Shown: positions 6,344 through 6,447 of the stretch, piece by piece
How the letters are laid out: each line of letters starts with the position of its first letter
Position numbering within the stretch: the stretch's first letter is position 1
Source: Flavobacteriaceae bacterium
GTDB taxonomy: Bacteria > Bacteroidota > Bacteroidia > Flavobacteriales > Flavobacteriaceae
NCBI GenBank assembly: GCA_018608735.1
Contig: JABAYZ010000084.1
Span: forward strand, 1-6,447
Reading direction: 5' to 3'
Length of the DNA stretch: 6,447 nt
Program-made: the position numbers and the translations under genes
Notes under the pieces: generated by a model
Databases searched by the model: none
What the model saw: the letters and a program-made list of their open reading frames with translations, nothing else
Told to the model about the DNA's origin: nothing

Positions 6344-6374
6344 TTGTATAAACAAAAACAAATACCTACTTTTG
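6344..6374 (+). promoter_or_regulatory. rpsF operon promoter (TTG-N20-TACTTTTG)
   Basis: A run of three TTG triplets (6338-6346) supplies the -33 box. From the last one there are 20 bases to TACTTTTG (6367-6374), an exact -7 match followed by C. Transcription should begin near 6380, giving an AT-rich leader of about 26 bases with no Shine-Dalgarno sequence, as usual for highly expressed Bacteroidota genes. A 6-bp inverted repeat (6337-6342 with 6351-6356) overlaps the -33 region. Confidence 0.8.
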
Positions 6375-6405
6375 CAGCCATTTTAAAACAAAAATTATAA
6401 AATTT

Positions 6406-6447
6406 ATGAATCATTACGAAACTGTTTTCATCTTGAATCCCGTTTTA
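6406..6447 (+). CDS. rpsF: 30S ribosomal protein S6, 5' end only
   Basis: The last 42 bases encode MNHYETVFILNPVL, the characteristic first strand of ribosomal protein S6, which binds the central domain of 16S rRNA together with S18. The gene continues beyond the window edge. Its A/T-rich leader and strong upstream promoter fit a ribosomal protein gene. In many bacteria rpsF is followed by rpsR and rplI, but that cannot be seen here. Identification rests on only 14 residues, yet the match is distinctive. Confidence 0.88.
   Translation, partial: MNHYETVFILNPVL

Noticed and set aside
6380..6405. S6:S18 autoregulatory RNA element in the rpsF leader
   Set aside because: The leader is only about 26 AT-rich bases with no CCG-containing hairpin, so the known element is not visible.

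Overview
The window reads as chromosome of a member of the Bacteroidota, most likely a marine or environmental Flavobacteriia-type organism. The evidence is low-GC, AT-rich DNA, genes without Shine-Dalgarno-like leaders, several promoters of the Bacteroidota type (TTG, about 20 bases, then TAnnTTTG), and protein sequences that match the flavobacterial forms of their families. Nearly all of it is core housekeeping sequence. I see no insertion sequence, phage gene, CRISPR array, tRNA or rRNA.

Layout. Bases 1-111 hold a candidate minus-strand promoter followed by a compact stretch with four inverted repeats and a 15-codon reading frame of unknown meaning. Next come two minus-strand genes in one apparent operon, rlmH then rdgB (1177 down to 112). 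A short divergent promoter region (1178-1266) separates them from a tightly packed plus-strand operon: nadC, a YihY/BrkB-family membrane protein gene, and priA (1267-5515). The junctions there are a 1-base stop/start overlap and a 13-base overlap, so translational coupling is likely. A LytTR-type response regulator gene (6228 down to 5512) runs convergently into priA, and their stop codons overlap by 4 bases. A 177-base AT-rich divergent intergenic region follows, with a near-perfect 18-base direct repeat and a strong rpsF promoter. The window ends 14 codons into rpsF (ribosomal protein S6).

How the genes relate. RlmH modifies 23S rRNA, and RdgB removes non-canonical purine nucleotides such as dITP and XTP. 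NadC makes the NAD precursor nicotinate mononucleotide. PriA restarts stalled replication forks. The YihY-like protein is an inner-membrane protein without a settled role. These are separate housekeeping functions that share transcripts rather than one pathway. The LytTR regulator is the only signalling gene; no partner histidine kinase is in the window.

The most interesting unexplained signals are the repeat pair between the regulator and rpsF, the non-canonical acidic pocket of the regulator, and the hairpin-rich leader-like segment at the left edge. I found no convincing evidence of a new multi-gene system.
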